Shown piece by piece: positions 23,000 to 33,059 of a DNA stretch of 50,007 bases. The stretch covers positions 85,520-135,526 of the forward strand of contig MGIT01000002.1 in NCBI GenBank assembly GCA_001793895.1. Reading direction: 5' to 3'. The translations under genes were made by a program, and so were the position numbers. Within the stretch, counting starts at the first letter, position 1. Each line of letters starts with the position of its first letter. This DNA comes from Candidatus Wolfebacteria bacterium RIFOXYB1_FULL_54_12. GTDB lineage: Bacteria > Patescibacteriota > Minisyncoccia > UBA6257 > UBA9933. Below the pieces are notes generated by a model. The model did no database searches. It saw nothing but the letters and a program-made list of their open reading frames with translations, and was not told the origin of the DNA.

Positions 23000-25900
23000 A
23001 TGTCCCATAAAAAAGGTGTACCGTTGTTTAGTATAATCACTTTGGTCGGACTGATGGTCGGCAGCGCCATTTTTGGCGCTACGCCTGCATATGCCGCAGA
23101 CGGTTCAGGGACAAATGCCGTCACGCCGACCAGCACGGATGTCGGTTCGACCGGGAATACGTTTACGTTTACATTCACTGCCGCCGAGTTGATGGATTCC
23201 GGTAGTATTTCTATTGCTGTGCCGGCAGGATGGTCTGCGCCGCAAGGGACTCCAGGGACGGCAGGCTACACAACTGTCAGTACATCAGCGGGAATAGTAG
23301 GTGATATTGTATCTAATGCGGATGTGATAACTGGATGGCAGGAGGATGATGCTGACGTATGCAATACTGCAAACCTGGCAGTGAACGGTACGACAAAAAA
23401 GGAGGGAGTCAATTCCATCGCGTGTAGCAACTCGGGAAGCAATGCTCCGGATGATTCAGATTCGTTCAGCTATCGCTTTGCAAACCAGGATTGGTCGGGA
23501 TATACGAAGCTGGGCGTATGGCTGTATTCGACCGTGGCAATCTCGAGCGCAACGAACTATATACAGGTTGCCTATGTTGACGGAACCACAGGGACTGATC
23601 TCGGCGATGGCGCAGCGGAAGAAGTGTTCAATGTGCAATCATTGGCGGCGAACACATGGACATATGTTACATTTGACCTCGCCGCGGCGCGCTCCTCTAT
23701 AAATGGCGTGGGTATTATTTGTAAAGGAAGCGGTTGTGACGGCAGAAATATTTTTGTCGATTATATTTTGATCGGCCCCGGCGCGCCGACATTTTCCGGG
23801 TCCGGTCCGTGGACGGTCAATGCGCCGTTTTTGAGCATGCCGACGTCGCAGACTGTGGAGATTATATATGGAAGTGGGGGTGGTACGGGTGGTGTTACGG
23901 CGCCGAGCACCGCAGGTGATTATACGTTTACGACGCAATCGCGTTTTGATGCCGGGGGAACGCTGACCAATATTGCATCATCGCCGGTCATTCAGGTGCG
24001 TAATCCGGCACCAGCCATCGCAGCAGTGTCGCCGACATCGACAACATATGGAGCAACGCCAACGCTGACGATAACCGGAGCGGGGTTCAATACAAACACC
24101 GTGGTAACATTCAATGGCGCGAGTAAGACGCCGACCGTTGCGTCATCTACGCAACTCTCGATCACATTGAACGGAACAGATACTGCAACGGTCGGAACAT
24201 CGACGATCGTAGTAACCAATCCAACGCCAGGTGGTGGGACTGCGACATCGACTGCTTTTGCCGTTACGAAGGCAAACGTAACGATTGCACTGGGATCATC
24301 GTTAAACCCATCTGCGTATGGAGACTCGGTAACCTTCACTGCAACGACGACCAGTGGCGTAGGAACGCCAAGCGGCGCGGTAACATTCTTCGACGGTGCA
24401 ACGCCTCTTGCAACGAGTACGCTTTCTTCCGGCGTGGCGGTGTTTGAAACTTCATTACTAAGCGTTGCAACGCACTCCATTACCGCCACATACAACGGCG
24501 ACACCAATTTCAATGCCAGCACATCAGCCGCAGTATCACAGACGGTGAACAAGGCGAACATAACGATCACATTGGGATCGTCACTAAACCCGTCAACCTA
24601 CGGCGACACGGTGACGTTTACCGCGACTACGACCAGCGGAGTAGGAACGCCAAGCGGCACAGTTACCTTTAAAGACGGGGGTGTTGTATTTGCGATCAGC
24701 ACACTGACAAGCGGTGTTGCGACGGTCGCGACAAGCACGTTGTCGGTCGGCATTCATTCTATTACTGCAACTTACAACGGAGATGAGATCTTCAATGCCA
24801 GTACCTCAGTCGCAGTATCACAGACGGTCAACAAGGCAAATATTACGATCACCATTGGTTCTTCGCTAAATCCATCTACCTACGGTGATGTAGTGACACT
24901 CACTGCAACAACCACAAGTGGAGCAGGGACTCCAAGTGGAACTGTCACATTCAGAGACGGAGTTACAAACTTAGCGACCAGTACCTTGGCTGGAGGAGTG
25001 GCAACATTTGCAACCGACATATTAACTGTCGGAATACATTCCATCACTGCCACATACAACGGCGACATAAACTTCAACGCCAGCACCTCCGCCGCAGTTT
25101 CGCAGGTAGTAAATAATCCTGTTCCAGTTATTGCATTGCTTTCTCCGGATACTGTTGAGGAGGGGAGCGCCACAACTTCGCTGACGATCAGTGGAAATAG
25201 TTTTGCCGATGATGCGACGGTGACTTTCAATGGAACACCGCTGGCGATCGATTCGCAATCTTCGACCACGATCAATACCAGTATCCCGGCGTCGCTGTTG
25301 ACCACCTTTGGAACTGCAACGGTTGCGGTTATCAACCCGGCCCCGGGAGGAGGAACGGCTACATCTTCATTTATCATTTCCCGCGGTGCGGTGAAATTTG
25401 CATTTAGCGGTGCTCCGTATGGCGGTACCGTGGATGAATTGATCACAGTGACGATACAGGCACAGCGAGAAAATGGAACGGTGGTAACCAATTATCAAAA
25501 CGATGTAACGCTCAATGTAAGCGGTTCCGCAACACCGGAAAGTGTGCTGGTCAATATCATTAATGGCGAGGGGACGACGACCATAGCAAACACGGTAGCG
25601 GAAACGGTAACGCTTTCACTGACAGATACGCAGGGAACAGGCTTGGATGTAACTGCGACAACGTCGGCAACATTTGCACACGGTGCAATAACGCAATTCG
25701 CGCTTGCGGGAACGGCAACACTCAATGTGGGCGACCGCGCAGCATTTACAGCGACACGAAAGGATCAGTACGGTAATCCGGTGACCGGCGGCCCGGATAC
25801 CACGGTATATTTCTATACGACATCGACTTCATCATCGGCAGTGTTTTACGACGCCGCGACTAATGGAAATACGATAACCTCCGCGATCATCGGATCGGGA

Positions 25901-28900
25901 GCGAGTGCGACAATAGTTTGGTATTACGATGAAGAGCCGGGCGTGTATACGATAACCGCATCGGACAACGGAACGGATCCCGACGGCAACACGGGTATCG
26001 ACGACGCAACCAGCACCATTACGGTTAACGCAGTGGCGACCCGTTTCGTGATCATCGATCCGACCGACGGCACGGTAGACGAGCCGATCACGGTGGTAGT
26101 ACAGGCACAGGATAACCTCGGCAGAATTATTACGGACTATCAGACCGATGTGACGTTGATCGCATCAAGTACCGGTGGGCAAGTGAACGCAACCAGCACA
26201 CTGATCAATATTGTGAATGGCTCCGGTACGACGGCCATTTCAAATACCGTAGCGGAAACGATACTCCTTTCGCTGTTTGATTCGCAGAGCACCGGATTGA
26301 ATGTCGCGTCATCGACGCAGGATGTGGTGTTTGCGCCCGGCGCGGTTACGCAGTTTTCGCTGACGCATACCGGCAACATGGAGCAGAACACGCGCAAGGA
26401 ATTTGTTGCGGGGCGAAAGGATCAATACGGAAACTTCGTAAGTGCAAGCACGACCCCTGCATATTTGTATGCAAGCCCGACCAGTACGGTAAAGTTTTAT
26501 GATGCCGATGCGGGTGGCAACGAGGTTACCTCGATCACATTTACGCCCGGTAATGCGACGACCAGCTTCTGGTTCTATGGCAACACACCGGCAACGACGA
26601 CCATAACGATTTCCGATAATGCGACCGCGCCGGACGGCGATACGGGCATCGACGATGCAACGAATGAGATTTTGGTGACACCGACGGCGGTGCGGTTTGA
26701 GATCATCGATCCAACCGATGGAACGGTAGACGCAGCGATAACGGTGACCGTGCACGCACTGGATGAATTCGGACAGGTAGTGCCGGGCTTTACCGAAGAT
26801 GTAACGCTGTTGGTAGCGGGAAGCGCGGTTGCCAATCCGGTACTGATCGATATTGAAAACGGCATAGGTATGACTCAAGTAAGCGATACGGTTGCGGAAA
26901 CCGCAACGCTGTCGCTGTCGGACACGCAAAGTACGGGTCTCGCGGCGACATCGACGCAGGATGTGGTATTTGCGGTAGGCGTATTCGCAAAATTAAATCT
27001 GAACAACGTGGTCAATGCAACAGCCGGAGACCTGGTTGCCTACACGGTTACGCGTACCGATCAATATGATAATCAGATAATTGGTGGCTCGATAGCGGTG
27101 GCCCTTTCGATTTCGCCGACCACGACACCGGGAGTATTCTATAGTAGCAACTCGACCTCAAGTTCGGTGATCACATCGGTAGCGATCGATGTCGGAAATG
27201 CTTCGGCGCAATTTTGGTATTACAACGAAGCGGCAGGGTCGTATCAGGTGACCGCACAAAGCGGCGCAGTGATCGGATATGATGACATCGTGATCAACCC
27301 TGCAGTAATCGCCAAGTTCACGATCAACGATCGAACCAGCATGAATCCGGCGAGCCGTGTGCAATATACGGTGGTGCGCAAAGATATGTTTGATAATCTG
27401 GTTACAACGGGAGATGTGACCGCCTATTTGTATGCAGATCCAAGCGGGGCTGCAACCGCGTTTTATGACGCTGCAATAAATGGAAACGGCATCACAAGTG
27501 TGGTTATTAGTAATGGCCAATCATCGCAAAGCGCATGGTATTACGAAGAGGCCAGTGGTAATCATACGATCACCACTTCGGATAACGCGACCGCGCCGGA
27601 TGGGGTGGTGGGTATCATCGATGCGACTGATGTGATTTCGGTACAGACTGCAACCGGAACACGGTTTATGTTTGAGCCGGAACCGAATCCGCAGACATTG
27701 GCAGCGGGAGCATCTTCGTTGGTGACAATGCAAGTACAGGATGACTTCGGAAATATCGACACGAACTATCAGAACGATGTGACGCTGGTGACCGGCGTAA
27801 CATCGGTAAGCGGTACCGGATTGACAAACGGGCAGGTATTGATAGACATCGTAAATGGTGAAGGAACGATCACGCTAACCGACACGGTCGCCGAAACCGT
27901 CAATTTGGCGCTGTCTGATACGCAAGGAACGGGGTTGGTCGTGACCGACACTTCGTCGATCACGTGGACCGCCGGTGCAGTGACACAGTTCACGCTTACC
28001 GATCAGACCAGCATGGTGGCGGGAACGAGTACACCGTACACGGTAACAAGAAAAGATCAATATGGAAACGTAGTAACTTCGGGAAGCAATCTTGTATACC
28101 TCTATACTAACTCGACCGGAGCGCAAGCACGATTTCAGACAACGGAAACGGGAACGACATCAATATCATTCGTGACGCTTGCAAACGGGTTTGCATCGAC
28201 GACATTCTATTATTACGACGAAGAGGCGGGCACGTGGGATATTACCGCGGCAGATAATGCGACGACTCCCGACGGAGCGGCGGGGATCATAGATGCATCT
28301 GATTCGCTGATTGTAACGCCGGCGCCGGTCGTAGCGGATCGGTATGTGATTCTTGACCCGGCAGATGCGGGATTAAGCGAAGCTACGGTTGTGATCATTC
28401 AGGCGCAAGATGCCAATGGTGGATTGGATACGACCATCCAGGAAGATATTTATTTGGTCTTTAGCACGTCATCGGTGCAGACCGCGGGACTTGTCGGTCA
28501 GCGCGTTCAAGTGAGTATAATAGACGGTATTGCTACGGTATCGATTCATGATACCGTAGCGGAAACAGTGCAGCTTTCGTTGGAACGTTTGGCCGGGTCC
28601 ACATCGACACTTATGATCACATCGACGCAGGATGTTATGTTCTTCGCGCGGCAATCATTTGCCGGCGGCGGTGTGTTTACCGGATTCCCAACGCCGACCG
28701 TTACTTTTACCGGTCGGGCATATCCGGGGGCTCGCGTATCGCTTTTCGCGCGTGTTGGCGGGCAGGATATTCCGCTTGAGCGCGATATCGAAGTACGTGC
28801 CGATGGTACGTTTACGATAGACTTCTCCGGGGCATTGCGTGGATTGGAATCGTTCGGGCTTGCCATCCTCGATAAGGACGGAAAGGTTGCGCAAATAAAG

Positions 28901-29407
28901 ACCTATACTATGGATAAGATAACGCACGCGACCGAAGGAAAGAACTTGTATATCGCACCGACCGCAGGATTGGTTTCGCGCACGGTGACTATTGGTAACA
29001 ATGTCGGGATCACGGGTTCAGCTGCGCCGGGGAGTGTGGTAAAGGCTGAAGTTGACGGGCAGCCGGTTGACGCGCAAGCGACAGTGGGGAGCGATGGAGC
29101 ATATAGACTTTTGATCAATACGCAGGATCTTTCCTATGGAGGACACATTATTCGAACCAAGCAGATTGATAAAAATGGAATTGAAAGTGATTGGTCACCG
29201 CTGAAGGTGTTTACGGTAACGCGCACATTGGTTACCCGGGCCGACTTGAATAATAACGGCGGGGTTGATATTGGTGACTGGAGTATTTTCTTGACGAGAT
29301 TTGCTTCAACCAACGAAGAAGAAAAGCGGCAGGTGGATCTGAATATTGATGGCAAGGTTGATATATCCGACTTTAGCATCTTTATCCGATCGGCACTCAA
29401 TAGATAA
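23000..29407 (+). CDS. Giant Ig-like surface protein with C-terminal dockerin
   Basis: A 2135-residue exported protein. Residues 1-33 are a signal peptide ending TPAYA. About 115-280 resembles a beta-sandwich binding domain (two CxxxxxC-like pairs, NQDWSGYTKLGVWLYS). Then an IPT/TIG-like domain (about 330-420), three near-identical Big_3-type Ig repeats (starts about 422, 516, 610; LGSSLNPSTYGD), another IPT-like domain (about 705-790), and a long series of invasin-like repeats (QAQDNLG, TVAETVTLSLTDTQGTGL, RKDQYGN) from about 795 to 1880. The last 60 residues form a dockerin with two calcium loops, DLNNNGGVDIGD and DLNIDGKVDISD. It probably docks to the adjacent cohesin protein. Confidence 0.85.
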   Translation: MSHKKGVPLFSIITLVGLMVGSAIFGATPAYAADGSGTNAVTPTSTDVGSTGNTFTFTFTAAELMDSGSISIAVPAGWSAPQGTPGTAGYTTVSTSAGIVGDIVSNADVITGWQEDDADVCNTANLAVNGTTKKEGVNSIACSNSGSNAPDDSDSFSYRFANQDWSGYTKLGVWLYSTVAISSATNYIQVAYVDGTTGTDLGDGAAEEVFNVQSLAANTWTYVTFDLAAARSSINGVGIICKGSGCDGRNIFVDYILIGPGAPTFSGSGPWTVNAPFLSMPTSQTVEIIYGSGGGTGGVTAPSTAGDYTFTTQSRFDAGGTLTNIASSPVIQVRNPAPAIAAVSPTSTTYGATPTLTITGAGFNTNTVVTFNGASKTPTVASSTQLSITLNGTDTATVGTSTIVVTNPTPGGGTATSTAFAVTKANVTIALGSSLNPSAYGDSVTFTATTTSGVGTPSGAVTFFDGATPLATSTLSSGVAVFETSLLSVATHSITATYNGDTNFNASTSAAVSQTVNKANITITLGSSLNPSTYGDTVTFTATTTSGVGTPSGTVTFKDGGVVFAISTLTSGVATVATSTLSVGIHSITATYNGDEIFNASTSVAVSQTVNKANITITIGSSLNPSTYGDVVTLTATTTSGAGTPSGTVTFRDGVTNLATSTLAGGVATFATDILTVGIHSITATYNGDINFNASTSAAVSQVVNNPVPVIALLSPDTVEEGSATTSLTISGNSFADDATVTFNGTPLAIDSQSSTTINTSIPASLLTTFGTATVAVINPAPGGGTATSSFIISRGAVKFAFSGAPYGGTVDELITVTIQAQRENGTVVTNYQNDVTLNVSGSATPESVLVNIINGEGTTTIANTVAETVTLSLTDTQGTGLDVTATTSATFAHGAITQFALAGTATLNVGDRAAFTATRKDQYGNPVTGGPDTTVYFYTTSTSSSAVFYDAATNGNTITSAIIGSGASATIVWYYDEEPGVYTITASDNGTDPDGNTGIDDATSTITVNAVATRFVIIDPTDGTVDEPITVVVQAQDNLGRIITDYQTDVTLIASSTGGQVNATSTLINIVNGSGTTAISNTVAETILLSLFDSQSTGLNVASSTQDVVFAPGAVTQFSLTHTGNMEQNTRKEFVAGRKDQYGNFVSASTTPAYLYASPTSTVKFYDADAGGNEVTSITFTPGNATTSFWFYGNTPATTTITISDNATAPDGDTGIDDATNEILVTPTAVRFEIIDPTDGTVDAAITVTVHALDEFGQVVPGFTEDVTLLVAGSAVANPVLIDIENGIGMTQVSDTVAETATLSLSDTQSTGLAATSTQDVVFAVGVFAKLNLNNVVNATAGDLVAYTVTRTDQYDNQIIGGSIAVALSISPTTTPGVFYSSNSTSSSVITSVAIDVGNASAQFWYYNEAAGSYQVTAQSGAVIGYDDIVINPAVIAKFTINDRTSMNPASRVQYTVVRKDMFDNLVTTGDVTAYLYADPSGAATAFYDAAINGNGITSVVISNGQSSQSAWYYEEASGNHTITTSDNATAPDGVVGIIDATDVISVQTATGTRFMFEPEPNPQTLAAGASSLVTMQVQDDFGNIDTNYQNDVTLVTGVTSVSGTGLTNGQVLIDIVNGEGTITLTDTVAETVNLALSDTQGTGLVVTDTSSITWTAGAVTQFTLTDQTSMVAGTSTPYTVTRKDQYGNVVTSGSNLVYLYTNSTGAQARFQTTETGTTSISFVTLANGFASTTFYYYDEEAGTWDITAADNATTPDGAAGIIDASDSLIVTPAPVVADRYVILDPADAGLSEATVVIIQAQDANGGLDTTIQEDIYLVFSTSSVQTAGLVGQRVQVSIIDGIATVSIHDTVAETVQLSLERLAGSTSTLMITSTQDVMFFARQSFAGGGVFTGFPTPTVTFTGRAYPGARVSLFARVGGQDIPLERDIEVRADGTFTIDFSGALRGLESFGLAILDKDGKVAQIKTYTMDKITHATEGKNLYIAPTAGLVSRTVTIGNNVGITGSAAPGSVVKAEVDGQPVDAQATVGSDGAYRLLINTQDLSYGGHIIRTKQIDKNGIESDWSPLKVFTVTRTLVTRADLNNNGGVDIGDWSIFLTRFASTNEEEKRQVDLNIDGKVDISDFSIFIRSALNR

Positions 29408-29432
29408 TGGTGTGTGCCGACATGTTCTGTGA

Positions 29433-29438
29433 TATACT
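29433..29438 (+). promoter_or_regulatory. -10 box of cohesin-protein gene
   Basis: TATACT; leader of about 32 nt to ATG 29477. Confidence 0.5.
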
Positions 29439-29476
29439 GTAATAAAAGTTCTTCAATATTCATCATTCATCGAGTC

Positions 29477-31192
29477 ATGAAATATAAAATCTCAATTCTT
29501 GTCGCGAGTGCATTGTTTCTTGGCGCAACGATGCACAGCGCGTCAGCCGCAACGCTGCAGCTGACGACCAATAAAGACGCGTTTGCGATCGGCGATCAAT
29601 TTACGGTCGACGTGAAGGCGGACAGCGAGAGTGTCGGTATCAATGCGGCACAGGGAACTGTACAGATATCAAAAGATGTTTTAGAGATCGTAAGCGTCGA
29701 CAAGACCGGCTCGGTGTTTAATTTTTGGCTTACGGAGCCGACGTTCTCAAATGATTCCGGACAGGTCAATTTTATCGGCGGCTCTACTAGTGGATTTTCG
29801 GGCCGTTCGCTGCAGATCGTAAAGATAACCTATAAGGTGAAGGGAAGCGGAGCTACCGATATCGTCTTTACCGATGGTGCCGTAACGGCAAGCGATGGAA
29901 GTGGGACGAATGTACTCACCTCGATGAAAGGCCTTTCTATAACAAGCGCCCCCTCGACGGAGTTGGAAACGATCGTGTCCAAGCCGACGCAAATTACGCG
30001 TCCGGCCTCGCGCGCAGAGCGTTTACCGGAGCGCCCGACCATTCAAGTGGCAGGGTATCGGGATCCTGAAGTATGGTATAATTTCACGACTAGATTCTCC
30101 GTATCATGGCAATTGGCCGACGATATCACCGACGTGACTACGGCAATAAACAGGGATCCGCTATTCTCCCCGACTGTTTCCGAGGGGCTATTCGACAATA
30201 AGATCTTTCCGCCGCTCAGTGAAGGAGTTTCTTATCTGCACGTGCGCATGCGCAATGGCATCGGCTGGGGCCCGACACTGCACTACCGGTTGGCGATCGA
30301 CCTCACTCCACCTCCGGTATTTCAGGCGCGTGTTCAGGAAGGTGTCGCGACCGATAATCCGACTCCGACGATCGAATATGCCGCAAGCGATGGCTTGTCC
30401 GGGTTGAAGCGGTACTATATACAACAGGACGGAGGCGAAGTGCGCACGATCGAAAAGGGTCCGTATAAAATGGACCTGCAAAAACCCGGTAAGCATTTGG
30501 TCAAGATAGGGGCGGAAGATAACGCGGGCAATAGCGTGGAAAGCATCTTGGATCTGGATATCTTGCCAATAGAAGCTCCAAGGATAACTTCGATCATGGG
30601 TGATGTGTTCGTGGGCGAGGGGAGGCTCGACGTCATAGGAACGGCTTTGCCGGATATCATATTGCAGGTAGTGCTAAAAACAAAGGAGGGGCAGATCGAG
30701 CAGTCGAATGAGGTCAGGTCGGATATGCACGGCAGTTGGGTTATGCGATTTGATAGACCGCTTAAAAAGGGTGACTACATTATCGAGATCGTTGCGCGTG
30801 ACGCGCGGGGGGCGATGAGCTACTCCGTTACATCAGATGTCATCAAGGTTCGTCCGCGGCCGGCATTAGTGATAGGCGGTTTGGAGCTGACCCAATTCTG
30901 GTTCTTTATTGTCCTAGTACTTGGCTTGATCGGCGCATTTGTCGCGGGATGGCTGTTTGTGCGATTCGAGCGGGAGCAGCGCGCGCGAAAGATCGTTATC
31001 TGCCAGCGCGATATAACGAACATGCTCGCAATGGTCAAAAAGGATATTGAAAGGATTCTCGAAAAATATGCCGATGATAAGATAGACGAAGCCGAGGTTT
31101 CGGAGATCAAGCATATTGCGAAGAAGGCGAACGAAAACATAGAGAAATCAGGAAAATATTGCGTGCAAAGCATCGGCGAGATCAATAGATGA
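29477..31192 (+). CDS. Membrane-anchored cohesin-like domain protein
   Basis: A 571-residue protein. A signal peptide (residues 1-24, ending ASAA) is followed by a cohesin-like domain (about 25-150): FTVDVKADSESVGINAAQGTVQ, LEIVSVDKTGSVF, GQVNFIGGSTSGFSG and ITYKVKGSGATDIVFTDG follow the cohesin strand pattern. Two Ig-like or FN3-like regions lie at about 190-460. One transmembrane helix (about 471-495) and a charged coiled-coil tail of about 75 residues inside the cell end the protein. It would present the cohesin outward. The dockerin partner is encoded immediately upstream. The start 29477 is chosen over 29414 because it gives the signal peptide. Confidence 0.8.
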   Translation: MKYKISILVASALFLGATMHSASAATLQLTTNKDAFAIGDQFTVDVKADSESVGINAAQGTVQISKDVLEIVSVDKTGSVFNFWLTEPTFSNDSGQVNFIGGSTSGFSGRSLQIVKITYKVKGSGATDIVFTDGAVTASDGSGTNVLTSMKGLSITSAPSTELETIVSKPTQITRPASRAERLPERPTIQVAGYRDPEVWYNFTTRFSVSWQLADDITDVTTAINRDPLFSPTVSEGLFDNKIFPPLSEGVSYLHVRMRNGIGWGPTLHYRLAIDLTPPPVFQARVQEGVATDNPTPTIEYAASDGLSGLKRYYIQQDGGEVRTIEKGPYKMDLQKPGKHLVKIGAEDNAGNSVESILDLDILPIEAPRITSIMGDVFVGEGRLDVIGTALPDIILQVVLKTKEGQIEQSNEVRSDMHGSWVMRFDRPLKKGDYIIEIVARDARGAMSYSVTSDVIKVRPRPALVIGGLELTQFWFFIVLVLGLIGAFVAGWLFVRFEREQRARKIVICQRDITNMLAMVKKDIERILEKYADDKIDEAEVSEIKHIAKKANENIEKSGKYCVQSIGEINR

Positions 31193-31232
31193 TAGAAAGG
31201 GATGTGCGCTTTACCAACGGGGATATATACGA

Positions 31233-31238
31233 TATACT
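31233..31238 (+). promoter_or_regulatory. -10 box of response regulator gene
   Basis: TATACT six bases before ATG 31245; predicts a leaderless mRNA. Confidence 0.6.
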
Positions 31239-31244
31239 GTAACC

Positions 31245-31628
31245 ATGCATAAAATTGTTATCGTCGAAGATGAGGAAGCCCTGGCAAGGGTGCTCAAAGA
31301 AAAATTTGAAGGCGAAGAATTCGTCGTGGAACTGGCAATGGATGGAAAGGTTGCACTTCCAATCATACAAAAGATGCGCCCCGACCTCGTACTGCTCGAC
31401 CTGATGCTCCCGAAGAGGGACGGAATAGATGTTTTAAAGGACATTAAAGCCGATCGGGATTTGGAAAACCTCCCGGTCATAGTGCTTTCCAATTTGGACG
31501 GCGATGAGGACATCAAGCAGGCGATCGCGCTCGGAGCGAAGGACTATTTCGTAAAAAGCCAACATCCGATCAAGGAAGTCGTAGAAAAGGTCAAGGACTT
31601 TTTGATCAATCCGCAGCAATATAAGTAA
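31245..31628 (+). CDS. Stand-alone response regulator (receiver only)
   Basis: A 127-residue CheY-like receiver. IVEDEEA supplies the acidic pocket, Asp52 in LLDLMLPKRDG is the phospho-acceptor, VIVLSNL gives Ser in the Thr/Ser switch position, and Lys is in YFVKSQ. No output domain. It resembles the OmpR-type receivers used singly in Patescibacteria. It follows the cohesin gene with its own promoter, so a functional link is uncertain. Confidence 0.9.
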   Translation: MHKIVIVEDEEALARVLKEKFEGEEFVVELAMDGKVALPIIQKMRPDLVLLDLMLPKRDGIDVLKDIKADRDLENLPVIVLSNLDGDEDIKQAIALGAKDYFVKSQHPIKEVVEKVKDFLINPQQYK

Positions 31629-31637
31629 GCCATAAAG

Positions 31638-31662
31638 CTCCGCCGTGCATGGCGGGGTTTTT
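31638..31662 (+). terminator. Intrinsic terminator
   Basis: A 7-bp stem (31638-31644 with 31651-31657), then T5. Confidence 0.8.
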
Positions 31663-31683
31663 AAGCACAAGAAGCATTTTGTC

Positions 31684-31703
31684 ATTCCCGCGTAGGCGGG
31701 AAT
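31684..31703. repeat. dRS3-like palindrome
   Basis: ATTCCC-GCGTAGGC-GGGAAT, again inside TGTCATTCCC...GGGAATCCAGA. It differs from the 17.9-kb copy at one of eight spacer bases. Confidence 0.65.
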
Positions 31704-31772
31704 CCAGAATCATATAGATTCCGTCGGTTGGCGGACGGACGGGAATAACAACACAAGTAGCGGATTATAATT

Positions 31773-33059
31773 ATGAAAAAAAGAAAGTATTATGATGTGG
31801 CAGTTATAGGCGGCGGACCCGCCGGCATGATGGCGGCGGGTCGCGCCGCGGAACTGGGCGCGCGCGTCGTATTGGTGGAAAAAAATGAAAGCCTGGGTAA
31901 GAAACTGCTACTTACCGGAGGCGGGCGATGCAACCTTACGAATGCCGAGCCGGATGCGCGAAAGTTTATAGAAAAACTTGGCGGCAAGAACGGCAAATTC
32001 TTTTTTTCGCCGCTCGCGGCATTTGGAACGCAACAGGCAATCGATTTTTTTGAACGTATGGGGGTGAAGACCAAAGTAGAGGATCGTAAGCGCGTATTTC
32101 CGGTGTCCGATGATGCTGCGGATATTTTACGCGCTTTGGAGGCATACATGGAGCGCGGCAACGTTACCGTAATGACGGATGCAACGGCTGCAGGATTCAA
32201 TACAAGAGAGAACAAACTGACCCAACTATTATTGCGAGGAGGAGAAGTGGAAGCTTCGTCGTATGTGTTGACAACCGGCGGGCGTTCGAGGCCGGAAACG
32301 GGTTCAAGCGGGGAAGGATTGAAATGGGTCGCGAAACTGGGACATCGCGTGCTGAATCCATTCCCGGCACTGGTACCGTTAAAAATATCCGATGCATGGG
32401 TAAAAAAGACACAGGGGCTGAGCATGGACAACATAGCCGTAACGCTATTGGTGAATGGAAAAAAAGATTCTGCGCGTACGGGAAATATTTTGTTCACGCA
32501 TTTCGGCATGAGCGGTCCGACGATACTGGATATGAGCAAGCGGGTTGGAGAAGTGCTAAAGGATAAGGGTGCGGAAGTGTTTTTATCGCTCGATCTTAAA
32601 CCGGCGCTGACGATTGCGCAGCTGGACGAACGCGTGCAGAAGGATTTTAAAAAATATCAAAACAAGACATTTCGAAATGGTCTCGATGACCTGTTGCCAA
32701 GAAAACTGATCCCCGCGATCATCGCGTTGGTAAAGATAAACCCCAACAAGGCGGTGCATGAAATAACGCGCGAAGATCGATTGCGGCTTGTAAAAATGCT
32801 TAAAGACCTACGCATGACGCCGATCGGACTTTTGGGATTCGACAAAGCGATCGCATCAAGCGGCGGCGTAGATCTCAATGAGGTGGATTCAAAAACGATG
32901 GGCTCGAAATTGGTGGAAAATCTTTATTTCGCCGGCGATGTGCTTGATATTGATGCGCCGACGGGTGGGTTTAATCTGCAGTTATGCTGGAGTGCCGGAT
33001 ATGTAGCCGGTGAAGCGGCGGCTCGAGCGGCAATAAAGGAAAAAAATGCAAATGCATGA
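31773..33059 (+). CDS. HI0933-like FAD-dependent oxidoreductase (BaiN/RdsA family)
   Basis: A 428-residue flavoprotein. The N-terminal dinucleotide fold has VAVIGGGPAGMMAAGRAAELG, then LVEKNESLGKKLLLTGGGRCNLTN, the family signature. GNILFTHFGMSGPTIL and the C-terminal ASSGGVDLNEVDSKTM and YFAGDVLDIDAPTGGFNLQLCWSAG blocks bind FAD. The family is broadly distributed with poorly defined substrates. Its stop overlaps the next start by four bases, indicating one operon. Confidence 0.92.
   Translation: MKKRKYYDVAVIGGGPAGMMAAGRAAELGARVVLVEKNESLGKKLLLTGGGRCNLTNAEPDARKFIEKLGGKNGKFFFSPLAAFGTQQAIDFFERMGVKTKVEDRKRVFPVSDDAADILRALEAYMERGNVTVMTDATAAGFNTRENKLTQLLLRGGEVEASSYVLTTGGRSRPETGSSGEGLKWVAKLGHRVLNPFPALVPLKISDAWVKKTQGLSMDNIAVTLLVNGKKDSARTGNILFTHFGMSGPTILDMSKRVGEVLKDKGAEVFLSLDLKPALTIAQLDERVQKDFKKYQNKTFRNGLDDLLPRKLIPAIIALVKINPNKAVHEITREDRLRLVKMLKDLRMTPIGLLGFDKAIASSGGVDLNEVDSKTMGSKLVENLYFAGDVLDIDAPTGGFNLQLCWSAGYVAGEAAARAAIKEKNANA

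Noticed and set aside
23000-29407. CRISPR array or simple tandem DNA repeat in the region of repeated Ig domains
   Set aside because: The repeats are about 280 bp long, diverged at DNA level and in frame with protein domains. No short identical repeats with unique spacers were seen anywhere in the window.
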